A DNA stretch of 64,000 nucleotides. It comes from JAJFJD01 sp965228695. Its GTDB lineage: Bacteria; Pseudomonadota; Alphaproteobacteria; UBA8366. Numbering within the stretch: the first letter of the stretch is position 1; every line of letters begins with the position of its first letter. The position numbers were made by a program, and so were the translations under genes. Of this stretch, positions 25,935 to 34,036 are shown in pieces. Where the stretch lies: contig CBDDIB010000001.1 of assembly GCA_965228695.1 (NCBI GenBank), positions 248,001 to 312,000 of the forward strand, read 5' to 3'. The notes beneath the pieces are model-generated. The model did not search any database. It was not told the DNA's origin and saw only the letters and a list, made by a program, of their open reading frames with translations.

Positions 25935-27095
25935 ATGTCCAGCACGATCGAATTCGATCCGATCCGGCTACCACCCGAAGCCGAGGAACTTCGCACCGAA
26001 GTTCGCGCGTTTCTCAAGGAGGAAATCGCCGCCGGGACCTTCGATCCGCATTCCGCCCATCTGGGCGGCAGCTTCAATCCGGAATTCAGCCGGAAGGTCG
26101 GCGAACGCGGCTGGATCGGCCTGACGTGGCCGAAAGAATACGGCGGCCATGAGCGCAGCTTTCTGGAGCGCTACGTGGTCACCGAAGAGTTCCGCGTCTC
26201 CGGCGCGCCGACCCGGGCGCATTTCACCGCCGATCGGCAGAGCGGCCCGATGCTGCTGAAATACGCGCCGGACGAGGTAAAGCAGGACATCGTGCCCCGC
26301 ATCACCCGCGGCGAATGCTATTTCTGCATCGGCATGAGCGAACCGGATTCAGGGTCCGACCTGTTCGCCGCCAAGACGAAGGCGGAGAAGACCGCCGACG
26401 GCTGGCGCATCAACGGCCGCAAGGTCTGGACCAGCAACGCGCACCGCTCGCACTACATGATCGGCCTGTTCCGCACCTCGCCGGCGACCGAAGACAACCG
26501 CCGGCATGGCCTGACGCAGTTCCTGGTGGACATGAGCACGCCGGGCATCACGGTGCGGCCGCTGCTTCACCTGACCGGCAACCACGAATTCAACGAGGTG
26601 ATCTTCGACGACGCGGTGCTGCCGGAGAACGCGGTGCTGGGCGAAGTCGACTCCGCCTGGAAACAGGCGACCAGCGAACTTGCCTATGAGCGCAGCGGCC
26701 CGGAACGTTTTCTCGAAACCATCTACATCCTGCCGGAACTGGTCAACGTCCTCGGCAAGGAACCGGATGTGCGCGGGGCCGAGGGCATCGGCCGGCTCGT
26801 CGCGCAGCTTCACACGCTGCGCCGCATGTCGATTTCGGTGAACGGCATGCTCGCAGCGGGGAAGGAACCGGTCCTCGAAGGCTCGGTGGTGAAGGACCTC
26901 GGCACGAACTGGGAACAGGCTCTGCCGGCGAAAGCGCGCGAACTCTCGGCTTTCGCGCAGGCCGATCCCGGAAACCGTGCCGATTTCGACGAGTTGATGC
27001 GTTTCGCGACGCTGATCGCGCCGAAACTCACCATCCAGGGCGGCACGCGGGAAATCCTGCGCGGCATCATCGCCCGCGGCCTGGGTCTGCGCTGA
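25935..27095 (+). CDS. Acyl-CoA dehydrogenase family protein
   Basis: The 386-residue protein has all acyl-CoA dehydrogenase domains: the N-terminal helical domain (WIGLTWPKEYGGHERSF), the central FAD region CYFCIGMSEPDSGSDLF and WRINGRKVWTSNAHRS, and a C-terminal GGTREILRGIIARGLGLR. It catalyses alpha,beta-desaturation of an acyl-CoA, passing electrons to ETF. It is divergent from the short homologue at 24694 and followed after 63 bp by an acyl-CoA synthetase, so it likely starts a catabolic operon. Confidence 0.9.
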   Translation: MSSTIEFDPIRLPPEAEELRTEVRAFLKEEIAAGTFDPHSAHLGGSFNPEFSRKVGERGWIGLTWPKEYGGHERSFLERYVVTEEFRVSGAPTRAHFTADRQSGPMLLKYAPDEVKQDIVPRITRGECYFCIGMSEPDSGSDLFAAKTKAEKTADGWRINGRKVWTSNAHRSHYMIGLFRTSPATEDNRRHGLTQFLVDMSTPGITVRPLLHLTGNHEFNEVIFDDAVLPENAVLGEVDSAWKQATSELAYERSGPERFLETIYILPELVNVLGKEPDVRGAEGIGRLVAQLHTLRRMSISVNGMLAAGKEPVLEGSVVKDLGTNWEQALPAKARELSAFAQADPGNRADFDELMRFATLIAPKLTIQGGTREILRGIIARGLGLR

Positions 27096-27158
27096 CCCGT
27101 TCGCATCGGCCGCCCATCGACTGAAACAACAAGAGGTCCGCTCAGGACGCCCGATATC

Positions 27159-29324
27159 ATGCCCGACATCTCCGCGCTTCTGTCCCCGAAATCCGTGGCG
27201 GTCATCGGCGCCTCGCCGAACGCGCATATCATCCGGGGCCGCATCATGCATGTCCTCGGCTGCCACGAATTCCCCGGCAATATCTATCCCGTCAGCCGCA
27301 GCAATGACGAGATCAACGGCCTGAAAGCCTACCGCACGATCGCCGACATCCCCGAACGCGTCGATCTCGCGGTCCTCGTGATCCCGGCGGAGAATGTCGC
27401 GGACGCGTTGACCGACTGCGGCGAAGCGGGCGTGCGCGCCGCGATGATCATCAGTTCCGGTTTCGCGGAAGAGTCGGGTGAGGCCGGCGACGCCCTGCAG
27501 GACGAAATCCGTGCGATCGCCGAGAAATACGACCTGGCCATCGGCGGCCCCAACTCCGAAGGCTTCGCCAACATGCTGGCGCCGCTCTGCGCCACCTTCA
27601 GCGCGACGGTCGATAATCCCGATCTGCCGCTGGTGCCGCCGCACCGGTCCGACGGATATATCGGCGTCACGGCGCAAAGCGGCGGTATCGGCTTCTCCTT
27701 CTACGACCGGGGCCGGCCCAAGGAACTGCCGTTCAGCTACGTGATGACCACCGGCAACGAGGCCTGCCTCTCGGGCCTGGATTTCGTCGACTACATGCTC
27801 GACGACGGCAAGACCGAGGTGATCCTGATGTTCATGGAGGATATCAAGAACCCGGAGCGCTTCGCCCCCATCGCCGAGAAAGCGCTGCGGGCCGGCAAGC
27901 CGATCATCCTCACCAAGATCGGCCGGTCGGAGGCCGGGCAGCGCGCCGCCGCGTCGCACACCGCGGCCATGACCGGCGCCTACACCGCCTATAAGGCGAT
28001 GTTCGACCGGTACGGCGTGATCGAAGGCTATGACATCGAGGATATCGTCGACATCGCTGCCGGATTCTCGCGCTACCGCAGCAAACTTCCTCTGGGCAAA
28101 CGGGTCGGCATCGCCACCGGGTCGGGGGGCGGCGGCGGATGGATGGCCGATTCCTGCGAAGCCGCCGGACTCGTTGTGCCGCCGCTGGACGCCGCAACAC
28201 GGGCGGTCATCGATGAATTTCTGCCGCCGTACGGCACGTCGCAGAATCCGGTGGACGGCACCGCGCAGGCGATCCGGCAGGTCGGTTACGGAAAGTTCGC
28301 GGGCATGGTCGCACAATCGCCGGAAGTGGATTCGGTGATCGTGGTGACCTCGGCCCGCAACGCCGCCGGCTACGAGCGGGAAGAGGAAAATCTGAAACAG
28401 GTCGCCGCCGAATGCGAGAAACCAATCCTGTTCTGCAGCTATACGCTCAACCGCGGCACGGCGATGGAACTGCTGAACCGCGCCGGGTACCCGCTCTACA
28501 CCAACATGCGGAACTGCGCGCGAACGATGGCGGCGATGGCCGATTACCGGGCATTCCGCGAGCGCTTTCTGAAGACGCCGGAGATCGCGACGACACCCAC
28601 CACGGTCCAGGAGGCGTCGGCGCCGTTACTCGCCGATGCGGGGCCCGTCCTGTGTGAGTATCAGGCCATGCCGGTTCTCGCCGCTTACGGCATACCCGTG
28701 CCGGAAGGCCGACTGGCGAAATCACCGGACGACGCCGTCAAAGCATTCGACGAAATCGGCGGCCCGGTCGCCCTCAAGGTCCAGTCTCCGGACGTTTTGC
28801 ACAAGACCGATGCCGATGCGGTCGCGCTCGGATTGGACGATGCGGCGGCAATCGAAGACGCATTTACGTCCTTGAGCGAAAACGCCACCGCTTATCACAA
28901 GAAGAACGGCAGCGGTAGCCCGGACATTCACGGCGTGCTGGTGCAGCCGATGGCGAAACGCGGCCAGGAGATCATCCTCGGCATCAATCACGATGACGCC
29001 TTCGGTCCGATGCTCATGGTCGGGCTCGGCGGCATCCATGTCGAGGTGCTGCGCGACGTCGCCTTCTCGCCGGTACCGTTGACCCAAGACGCGGCGGCGC
29101 AAGTGCTGGACCGGCTGAAAGGCCGGAAGATCCTGGACGGCGTGCGCGGCGCGCCGCCCGCCGACATCGACGCACTGCTCGACCTGATCGTCAAACTGTC
29201 GCAACTCGCCGCCGACCACGCCGACGCCATCGCGGAGATCGACCTGAATCCGGTGCTCGTCCACCCGGCCGGCGAAGGCGTATCGATTGTCGACGCCCTG
29301 ATCGTGAAACGCGAGGCGGGTTAG
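27159..29324 (+). CDS. NDP-forming acyl-CoA synthetase, CoA-binding domain first
   Basis: The 721-residue protein begins with the CoA-binding domain (LLSPKSVAVIGASPNAHIIRG), has the phosphohistidine His267 in AASHTAAMTG, and ends with the ATP-grasp domain (about residues 490-721: GPVALKVQSPDVLHKTDADAV, FGPMLMVGLGGIHVEVLRDV). This is the usual alpha-beta order for fused ADP-forming enzymes, opposite to the 12127-14292 paralogue of identical length. It follows the acyl-CoA dehydrogenase in the same direction and overlaps the convergent senA stop by 4 bp. The acid substrate is unknown. Confidence 0.88.
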   Translation: MPDISALLSPKSVAVIGASPNAHIIRGRIMHVLGCHEFPGNIYPVSRSNDEINGLKAYRTIADIPERVDLAVLVIPAENVADALTDCGEAGVRAAMIISSGFAEESGEAGDALQDEIRAIAEKYDLAIGGPNSEGFANMLAPLCATFSATVDNPDLPLVPPHRSDGYIGVTAQSGGIGFSFYDRGRPKELPFSYVMTTGNEACLSGLDFVDYMLDDGKTEVILMFMEDIKNPERFAPIAEKALRAGKPIILTKIGRSEAGQRAAASHTAAMTGAYTAYKAMFDRYGVIEGYDIEDIVDIAAGFSRYRSKLPLGKRVGIATGSGGGGGWMADSCEAAGLVVPPLDAATRAVIDEFLPPYGTSQNPVDGTAQAIRQVGYGKFAGMVAQSPEVDSVIVVTSARNAAGYEREEENLKQVAAECEKPILFCSYTLNRGTAMELLNRAGYPLYTNMRNCARTMAAMADYRAFRERFLKTPEIATTPTTVQEASAPLLADAGPVLCEYQAMPVLAAYGIPVPEGRLAKSPDDAVKAFDEIGGPVALKVQSPDVLHKTDADAVALGLDDAAAIEDAFTSLSENATAYHKKNGSGSPDIHGVLVQPMAKRGQEIILGINHDDAFGPMLMVGLGGIHVEVLRDVAFSPVPLTQDAAAQVLDRLKGRKILDGVRGAPPADIDALLDLIVKLSQLAADHADAIAEIDLNPVLVHPAGEGVSIVDALIVKREAG

Positions 29325-30634
29325 TCCGACAGAGCACAGGTGCGAAACCCGGCGAACACATCGCGCCGGTCCGGACCGAAATAGTTGCGGTAAAGCGACG
29401 TAATCATCCGCCCCCGCGTCGTCCAGGCCCCGCCCCGCAAAACCCGTGTCGTATCGAACAACGGCTGCGAGTATTCCTTGTAGTCATCCGGCGCAAACCC
29501 GGGGAACGGCTTGAAGACGTCCTGGGTCCACTCCCAGACATTGCCGATCATCTGACGGCAGCCATACGCGCTGTCGCCCGCCGGATGCGCCGCGACATCG
29601 ACGCAGCCGAGCTTGAACCCGTCGAGATTGGCGTGGTCCGGCGTCGGTTCCTCATCGCCCCACGGATACCGGCGATTCCGCAGGACACCGTCGCTCGTTT
29701 CCGGCACCGTGGTCGCGGCCAACTCCCACTCGGCTTCGGTCGGCAAACGCCGGCCGGCCCACCGGCAATACGCATTGGCCTCGTGCCAGCAGATATGGAC
29801 CACAGGCTGGTCGAGCGGCAGGTCGACGACTTGGTCGAACCGTCGAACGCCAAATTCACCAGTCCCGTTTGGCACCCAATAGATCGGATGCTCGGCCGCC
29901 GCTTCCTGCCGCCAAGCCCAGCCGTCCGCATCCCAATGCGATTGCGTGCGGTATCCACCGTCCGCAACGAATTCGGCGTATTCGCCGTTCGTGACCGGCG
30001 CCCGCGCCATCCTGAACGGCGTAACGGTCACCGGACGCGCCCATTTTTCGTTGTCGAAGATAAAGGGTGTGTCCTTCTCGGCACCCATCCGAAACGTGCC
30101 GCCCGTGATCGCCGCGTCGCCCGGCAACCGGCCCTTTTCCGGTGCGGCGCGACCGGCCGGTCCGCCCTCGAATACCGGCGTCGGATATCCCAACGTCTGC
30201 CGTGCCCAGGTAAAAGCCTCCGTATGCATGTCTTCGTGAAAGACCGTGAACTGATACAGATAGCTTTGCCGCGCATCGGCCATGTCCTTGTCGCCCAAGC
30301 GGTCGATCAAGGCGTCCTGCACATCCTGCATGTAGGCGAGAATTTCGTCGAGCGGCAGGACCGGCAAATCCCACCGCGTTTCATGCGCTATCGCGATGGA
30401 GTCATAAAGTGCATCTCCTGTCGCGAGCATGGGTTCTTGGTTGTACAATCGCCTCAGAATGAAATTTTCATAGAACCAGCCGACATGCCCGATCTCCCAA
30501 ATCAACGGATTCAACGTCGGCAGTTTCGGACCGATGAACTGGTCCGGCGTCAGCCCTTGGACCAACTCCAGGGTGCGGCGCCGCGCACTCGTCATCATCT
30601 CGATCAGGCGCGATGTGGGGACGGGTTCGGTCAT
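29321..30634 (-). CDS. senA: Selenoneine synthase SenA (EgtB-like)
   Basis: The 437-residue protein has an N-terminal DinB-like domain with the iron ligands expected for the EgtB/SenA family: His50 in WEIGHVGWF and His133/His137 in FHEDMHTEAF. The formylglycine-enzyme-like C-terminal domain runs from about residue 175 to 437 (RLPTEAEWELA, GNVWEWTQDVF, RVLRGGAWTTRGRM). SenA joins a selenosugar to hercynine in selenoneine synthesis, while EgtB does the sulfur reaction. The assignment to SenA rather than EgtB comes from the adjacent senB and selD-type genes. Start ATG 30634 is 14 bp from senB's start. Confidence 0.85.
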   Translation of the reverse strand: MTEPVPTSRLIEMMTSARRRTLELVQGLTPDQFIGPKLPTLNPLIWEIGHVGWFYENFILRRLYNQEPMLATGDALYDSIAIAHETRWDLPVLPLDEILAYMQDVQDALIDRLGDKDMADARQSYLYQFTVFHEDMHTEAFTWARQTLGYPTPVFEGGPAGRAAPEKGRLPGDAAITGGTFRMGAEKDTPFIFDNEKWARPVTVTPFRMARAPVTNGEYAEFVADGGYRTQSHWDADGWAWRQEAAAEHPIYWVPNGTGEFGVRRFDQVVDLPLDQPVVHICWHEANAYCRWAGRRLPTEAEWELAATTVPETSDGVLRNRRYPWGDEEPTPDHANLDGFKLGCVDVAAHPAGDSAYGCRQMIGNVWEWTQDVFKPFPGFAPDDYKEYSQPLFDTTRVLRGGAWTTRGRMITSLYRNYFGPDRRDVFAGFRTCALSD

Positions 30635-30648
30635 GGGCTAACCATCTA

Positions 30649-31614
30649 ATGCGAAACGGCCTGAAGATTAGCCTTATCACGCCCGCGGGCAAACACTCGC
30701 GCAACGGCAACCGGACGACGGCGGTGCGATGGCGCGACATTCTGCGCAGTCTAGGGCACGATGTCATCGTGGCGACCGAGTACGAGAACGAGCCGGTCGA
30801 TGCAATGATCGCCGTGCATGCCTGGCGCAGCGCGGACTCGATCGTCCGCTTCCATGACCGGTATCCAGACCGGGCGTTGATCGTCCTCCTGGCGGGAACC
30901 GACATCTACAAATTTCAACACAGTCATCCCGGCGAGACCCATCACTCGATGGAGATCGCGGACGCCTTGGTGTGCCTGCACGGCTTGGTGCATCGGGACA
31001 TTCCGGACCGGTTCCACGACAAACTCCACGTCATTCATCAATCGGCCCTGCCGCTCAACCGGACGCGCCGGCCATCGAGGCGCACCGTGGACATTTGCGT
31101 GATCGGCCACCTGCGCGAGGAAAAAGACCCCCTGCGCGCCGCCGAAGCCGCGCGGCTGTTGCCCGCCGATTCCCGTATCCGCATCGTGCATCTGGGCAAG
31201 GCCCATAACGACAGCTGGGCCGAGCGCGCGCAGCAAGAGATGGCCGCCAACCCCCGGTACGATTGGCGCGGCGAAGCGCCGGGATGGCAGGTGCGGCGGC
31301 TATTCGATTCGTCGCACGCGATGGTGCTGAGTTCGATCATGGAAGGCGGCGCGAATGTGATCTCGGAAGCGGTCGCCGCCGACGTCCCGGTGATCGCATC
31401 CGATATTTCCGGTTCGATCGGGCTGCTGGGAGACGACTATGCCGGCTATTTCCCGGTCGGCGACACGGCGGCCCTCGCGGCCTGCCTGGACCGGGTCGAG
31501 CACGACCGCGACTATTTGAAAACGCTAACCCGCCAATGCCGCGAACGCGCCGAACTATTCAAGCCGGAGCATGAAGAAGCGGCATGGCGGAAATTACTGC
31601 AACACATCGCTTAG
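30649..31614 (+). CDS. senB: Selenosugar synthase SenB (GT-B glycosyltransferase)
   Basis: From ATG 30649 the 321-residue protein reads MRNGLKISLITPAG, with GNRTTAVRWRDILRSLGHDV, VLLAGTDIYKF, the GHLREEKDPLRAAEAARLLP block at about 153-172 and EGGANVISEAVAADVPVIAS at about 232-251. These are the features I know from SenB proteins, which transfer a sugar from a UDP-sugar to selenophosphate to give a selenosugar. A longer start at 30613 is possible and would overlap senA. Neither start has a clear ribosome site. It is divergent from senA and converges with senC. Confidence 0.85.
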   Translation: MRNGLKISLITPAGKHSRNGNRTTAVRWRDILRSLGHDVIVATEYENEPVDAMIAVHAWRSADSIVRFHDRYPDRALIVLLAGTDIYKFQHSHPGETHHSMEIADALVCLHGLVHRDIPDRFHDKLHVIHQSALPLNRTRRPSRRTVDICVIGHLREEKDPLRAAEAARLLPADSRIRIVHLGKAHNDSWAERAQQEMAANPRYDWRGEAPGWQVRRLFDSSHAMVLSSIMEGGANVISEAVAADVPVIASDISGSIGLLGDDYAGYFPVGDTAALAACLDRVEHDRDYLKTLTRQCRERAELFKPEHEEAAWRKLLQHIA

Positions 31615-31624
31615 ATTTAGCCGA

Positions 31625-31731
31625 ATTCCCGCTTCCGCGGGAATGATCTGAGGATACAGACCCCGCCCTCATGCTGAGCCTGTCGAAGCATGCCGCGACC
31701 CCAAGGACCCTTCGACAAGCTCAGGGTGAGG
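31625..31731. repeat. Composite intergenic palindromic repeat, copy 2
   Basis: ATTCCCGC (31625-31632) pairs with GCGGGAAT (31637-31644) as a perfect 8-bp hairpin just after the senB stop. CATGCTGAGCCTGTCGAAGC lies at 31670-31689 and CCTTCGACAAGCTCAGGGTG at 31709-31728 in inverted orientation. The same two-part unit is found at 8981-9122. It fills the space between the convergent senB and senC genes and may terminate both. Confidence 0.8.
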
Positions 31732-31762
31732 CGAATGCAAGGGCTTGAGCCAACCGAAGCCC

Positions 31763-34036
31763 CTAAGCCCGCACCATGATCGGTTCGAGCTGATTGCCCT
31801 CGGGCAGCACGGTGCCGATGATCGCCGTCCGGTCGTATCCCAGGTCTCGCAGCGCGCCGACGCAATCCTCGGCCCGCTCCTGCGGCACGCTGGCCAGCAA
31901 CCCGCCGGCGGTTTGCGGATCGAAGATCAGCGGGAAACGCGGATCCTCGCCAATCTCGGCGATGTTGGAAATCGCGCGGCGGAGCCGCAGGTTTTGCGGC
32001 TGCAAGGTGCTGGTGATGCCGGCCGCCACGGTCTCCCGCGCGCCGTCGAGATACGGGATGGCGCTTAGGTCGAGCTCCACGTCCACACCGGACGGTTTGG
32101 TCATCTCGACCAAATGCCCCAGCAAACCGAAGCCGGTGACATCGGTGCACGCATTTGCACCATGGTCGGAAAGGCATTGCGCGCCCTTGTAGTTGGACAG
32201 CACCATCGACGCGAGCGCGTCCTTGATCCACTGCCCCTTCGCCTTCAAGCGCATATCGGCGGCGAACAACGTGCCGGTTCCGATCGCCTTGGTCAGCACG
32301 AGCCGATCGCCCGGTTTCATGCCGCCCTTGCGCAGGACCTTTTCGCGGTCGATCAGGCCATTCACGGAAAAGCCGAGCGACAGCTCCGCCCCTTCGCTGG
32401 TATGACCGCCGACGAGCGACGTATTCGATTCCCGCAGCACCTCCATCGCGCCGGTCAGCATCTGGGACAGCACGTCCTCGACCTTTTCCTCCAGCCCATA
32501 GGGCACGGTGGCGATGGCGAGTGCGGTCTGTGGGTCAGCGCCCATCGCGTAGATATCGCCGAGGCTGTGGTTGGCGGCGATGCGACCGAACAGATAGGGG
32601 TCATCGACGATGGCGCGGAAGGAATCGACCGAATGCACCATCACCTTGCCGGGCGGCACCTCGACGACGGCGGCGTCATCCGGTTCGTGCAATCCGATCA
32701 GCACGTCGTCGCGCGCCACCGGTTTCAACTGTGACAAGGCCCGCTGCAAGACCGTCGCGCCGACCTTCGCGCCGCACCCGCCGCAACGCATGGCGACGGC
32801 GGAGATTTCCTTGATTACCTCGTCGCCCGCCAAACCGCGCGGCACGTCCGATTTCTCCTCCGTGTCCATCTCCGGCAGGTCGGTGAATTTCTTCATGAAG
32901 CGCCGGTCGATCCAATCCTTCCAACGCCAGACGAGCTTGCCCTCGACCGACCACTTGGAACGCGAGGCAACCGCGTATTTGTCACCGGTGCTGATCAGGC
33001 TGAGAAATTCCCGCTGCGGCGTGAACGGCCGCGCGGACTTTCCGACCAGCATACGCCGCAAATTGCGGGTCAGCGGCGGGCCCTGACGCACCGCGAACAC
33101 GCCCGCCTTCGGGCGCGGATGATTGACGACTGCGGCGATATCGCCCGCGCCGAAGATTTCCGGATGCGACGTCGACTGCAGCGTGTCGCCGACCTGCATG
33201 AATCCGTAGTCGTCGACGGCCAAACCCGACTCCTTGATCCACGACGCGGCGCCGGCCCGGGTTACCCAGAGGATTTCATCCAGCGCGATGGTCTCGCCGT
33301 TGGCGCTCTGCACCTTGCCGGGCGCCACGGAGTCGACGCGCATGTCCGCGTGAAAATTGATGCCCCGCTCGGCGAATATACGCCTGAACTTGGACCGGGC
33401 CTGCGGGTTATGCGTTGTCAGGATGTCGGACTCTTCGCTGATCAGGTGATAGTCCAGATGCGCGTCGGTCCGCCCTTGCCCGGCCAACAGGGTCTTTAGC
33501 CGGTACTGGATGGCGAGCAGAAGTTCGACGCCGCCCGCACCGCCGCCGACGATACCGATCCGCACCGAATCCTCGCGCAACAGGATGCGTTCGCGCAAGC
33601 GCTCCCAATGCGCGACGAAGCGGTTGATCGGCTTCACCGGCACCACGTTGCCTTCGGCGCCCGGCGTTTCCCAGGTCGCCGGGGCGGACCCGATGTTGAT
33701 CGACAGCAGGTCGTATGACACCGGCGGCCGGTCCTTGCACATCACCAGCCGCTGGCGCGGGTCGACCCCGATAACATCGTCGTTGTAGAACCGCGCATTC
33801 GCGAAGCGGGCCAGCGGGCCGAGGTCGATATGGGTTTCCTCGAAGGTGTAATGCCCCGCCACCAAACCCGGCAGCATCCCCGAATACGGCGTATCCACGT
33901 CGCGGCAGAGGACCGTCAGGCGCACGCCCGGTATCGGTTTCATGCCGAAGGACCGCAGCACGCCGACATGGCTGTGACCGCCGCCGACGAGAACGAGATC
34001 TTTAAGGATCGGTGTGGTTGATTGCACGTGGATCAC
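31763..34036 (-). CDS. senC: Fused FAD/NAD(P) oxidoreductase - selenophosphate synthetase (SenC/SelD type)
   Basis: The first about 375 residues are an NDH-2-like pyridine-nucleotide disulfide oxidoreductase (LVLVGGGHSHVGVLRSFG at 15-32, GIVGGGAGGVEL at 161-172, FGAGDIAAV at 295-303). From about 410 to 757 it is selenide, water dikinase: CGGCGAK at 418-424 provides the catalytic Cys421 and Lys424, then HSVDSFRAIVDDPYLFGRI, GGHTSEGAEL and TDVTGFGLLGHL. Cys, not Sec, is at the active site. It makes selenophosphate from selenide and ATP. The GTG start overlaps the permease stop (GTGA), coupling Se import and activation. Confidence 0.92.
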   Translation of the reverse strand: MIHVQSTTPILKDLVLVGGGHSHVGVLRSFGMKPIPGVRLTVLCRDVDTPYSGMLPGLVAGHYTFEETHIDLGPLARFANARFYNDDVIGVDPRQRLVMCKDRPPVSYDLLSINIGSAPATWETPGAEGNVVPVKPINRFVAHWERLRERILLREDSVRIGIVGGGAGGVELLLAIQYRLKTLLAGQGRTDAHLDYHLISEESDILTTHNPQARSKFRRIFAERGINFHADMRVDSVAPGKVQSANGETIALDEILWVTRAGAASWIKESGLAVDDYGFMQVGDTLQSTSHPEIFGAGDIAAVVNHPRPKAGVFAVRQGPPLTRNLRRMLVGKSARPFTPQREFLSLISTGDKYAVASRSKWSVEGKLVWRWKDWIDRRFMKKFTDLPEMDTEEKSDVPRGLAGDEVIKEISAVAMRCGGCGAKVGATVLQRALSQLKPVARDDVLIGLHEPDDAAVVEVPPGKVMVHSVDSFRAIVDDPYLFGRIAANHSLGDIYAMGADPQTALAIATVPYGLEEKVEDVLSQMLTGAMEVLRESNTSLVGGHTSEGAELSLGFSVNGLIDREKVLRKGGMKPGDRLVLTKAIGTGTLFAADMRLKAKGQWIKDALASMVLSNYKGAQCLSDHGANACTDVTGFGLLGHLVEMTKPSGVDVELDLSAIPYLDGARETVAAGITSTLQPQNLRLRRAISNIAEIGEDPRFPLIFDPQTAGGLLASVPQERAEDCVGALRDLGYDRTAIIGTVLPEGNQLEPIMVRA

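Noticed and set aside
26349..28316. A 655-codon minus-strand frame opposite the acyl-CoA dehydrogenase and CoA ligase
   Set aside because: Same shadow pattern; no domains, and the plus-strand products are well conserved enzymes.
29321..30634. Calling the gene EgtB (ergothioneine) instead of SenA
   Set aside because: No egtD lies near, and the direct neighbours are a SenB-like glycosyltransferase and a selenophosphate synthetase; EgtB remains possible if biochemical data disagree.
31625..31731. The repeat between senB and senC as a regulatory element specific to selenium genes
   Set aside because: The same composite repeat is found after metZ, so it is a dispersed genomic repeat.
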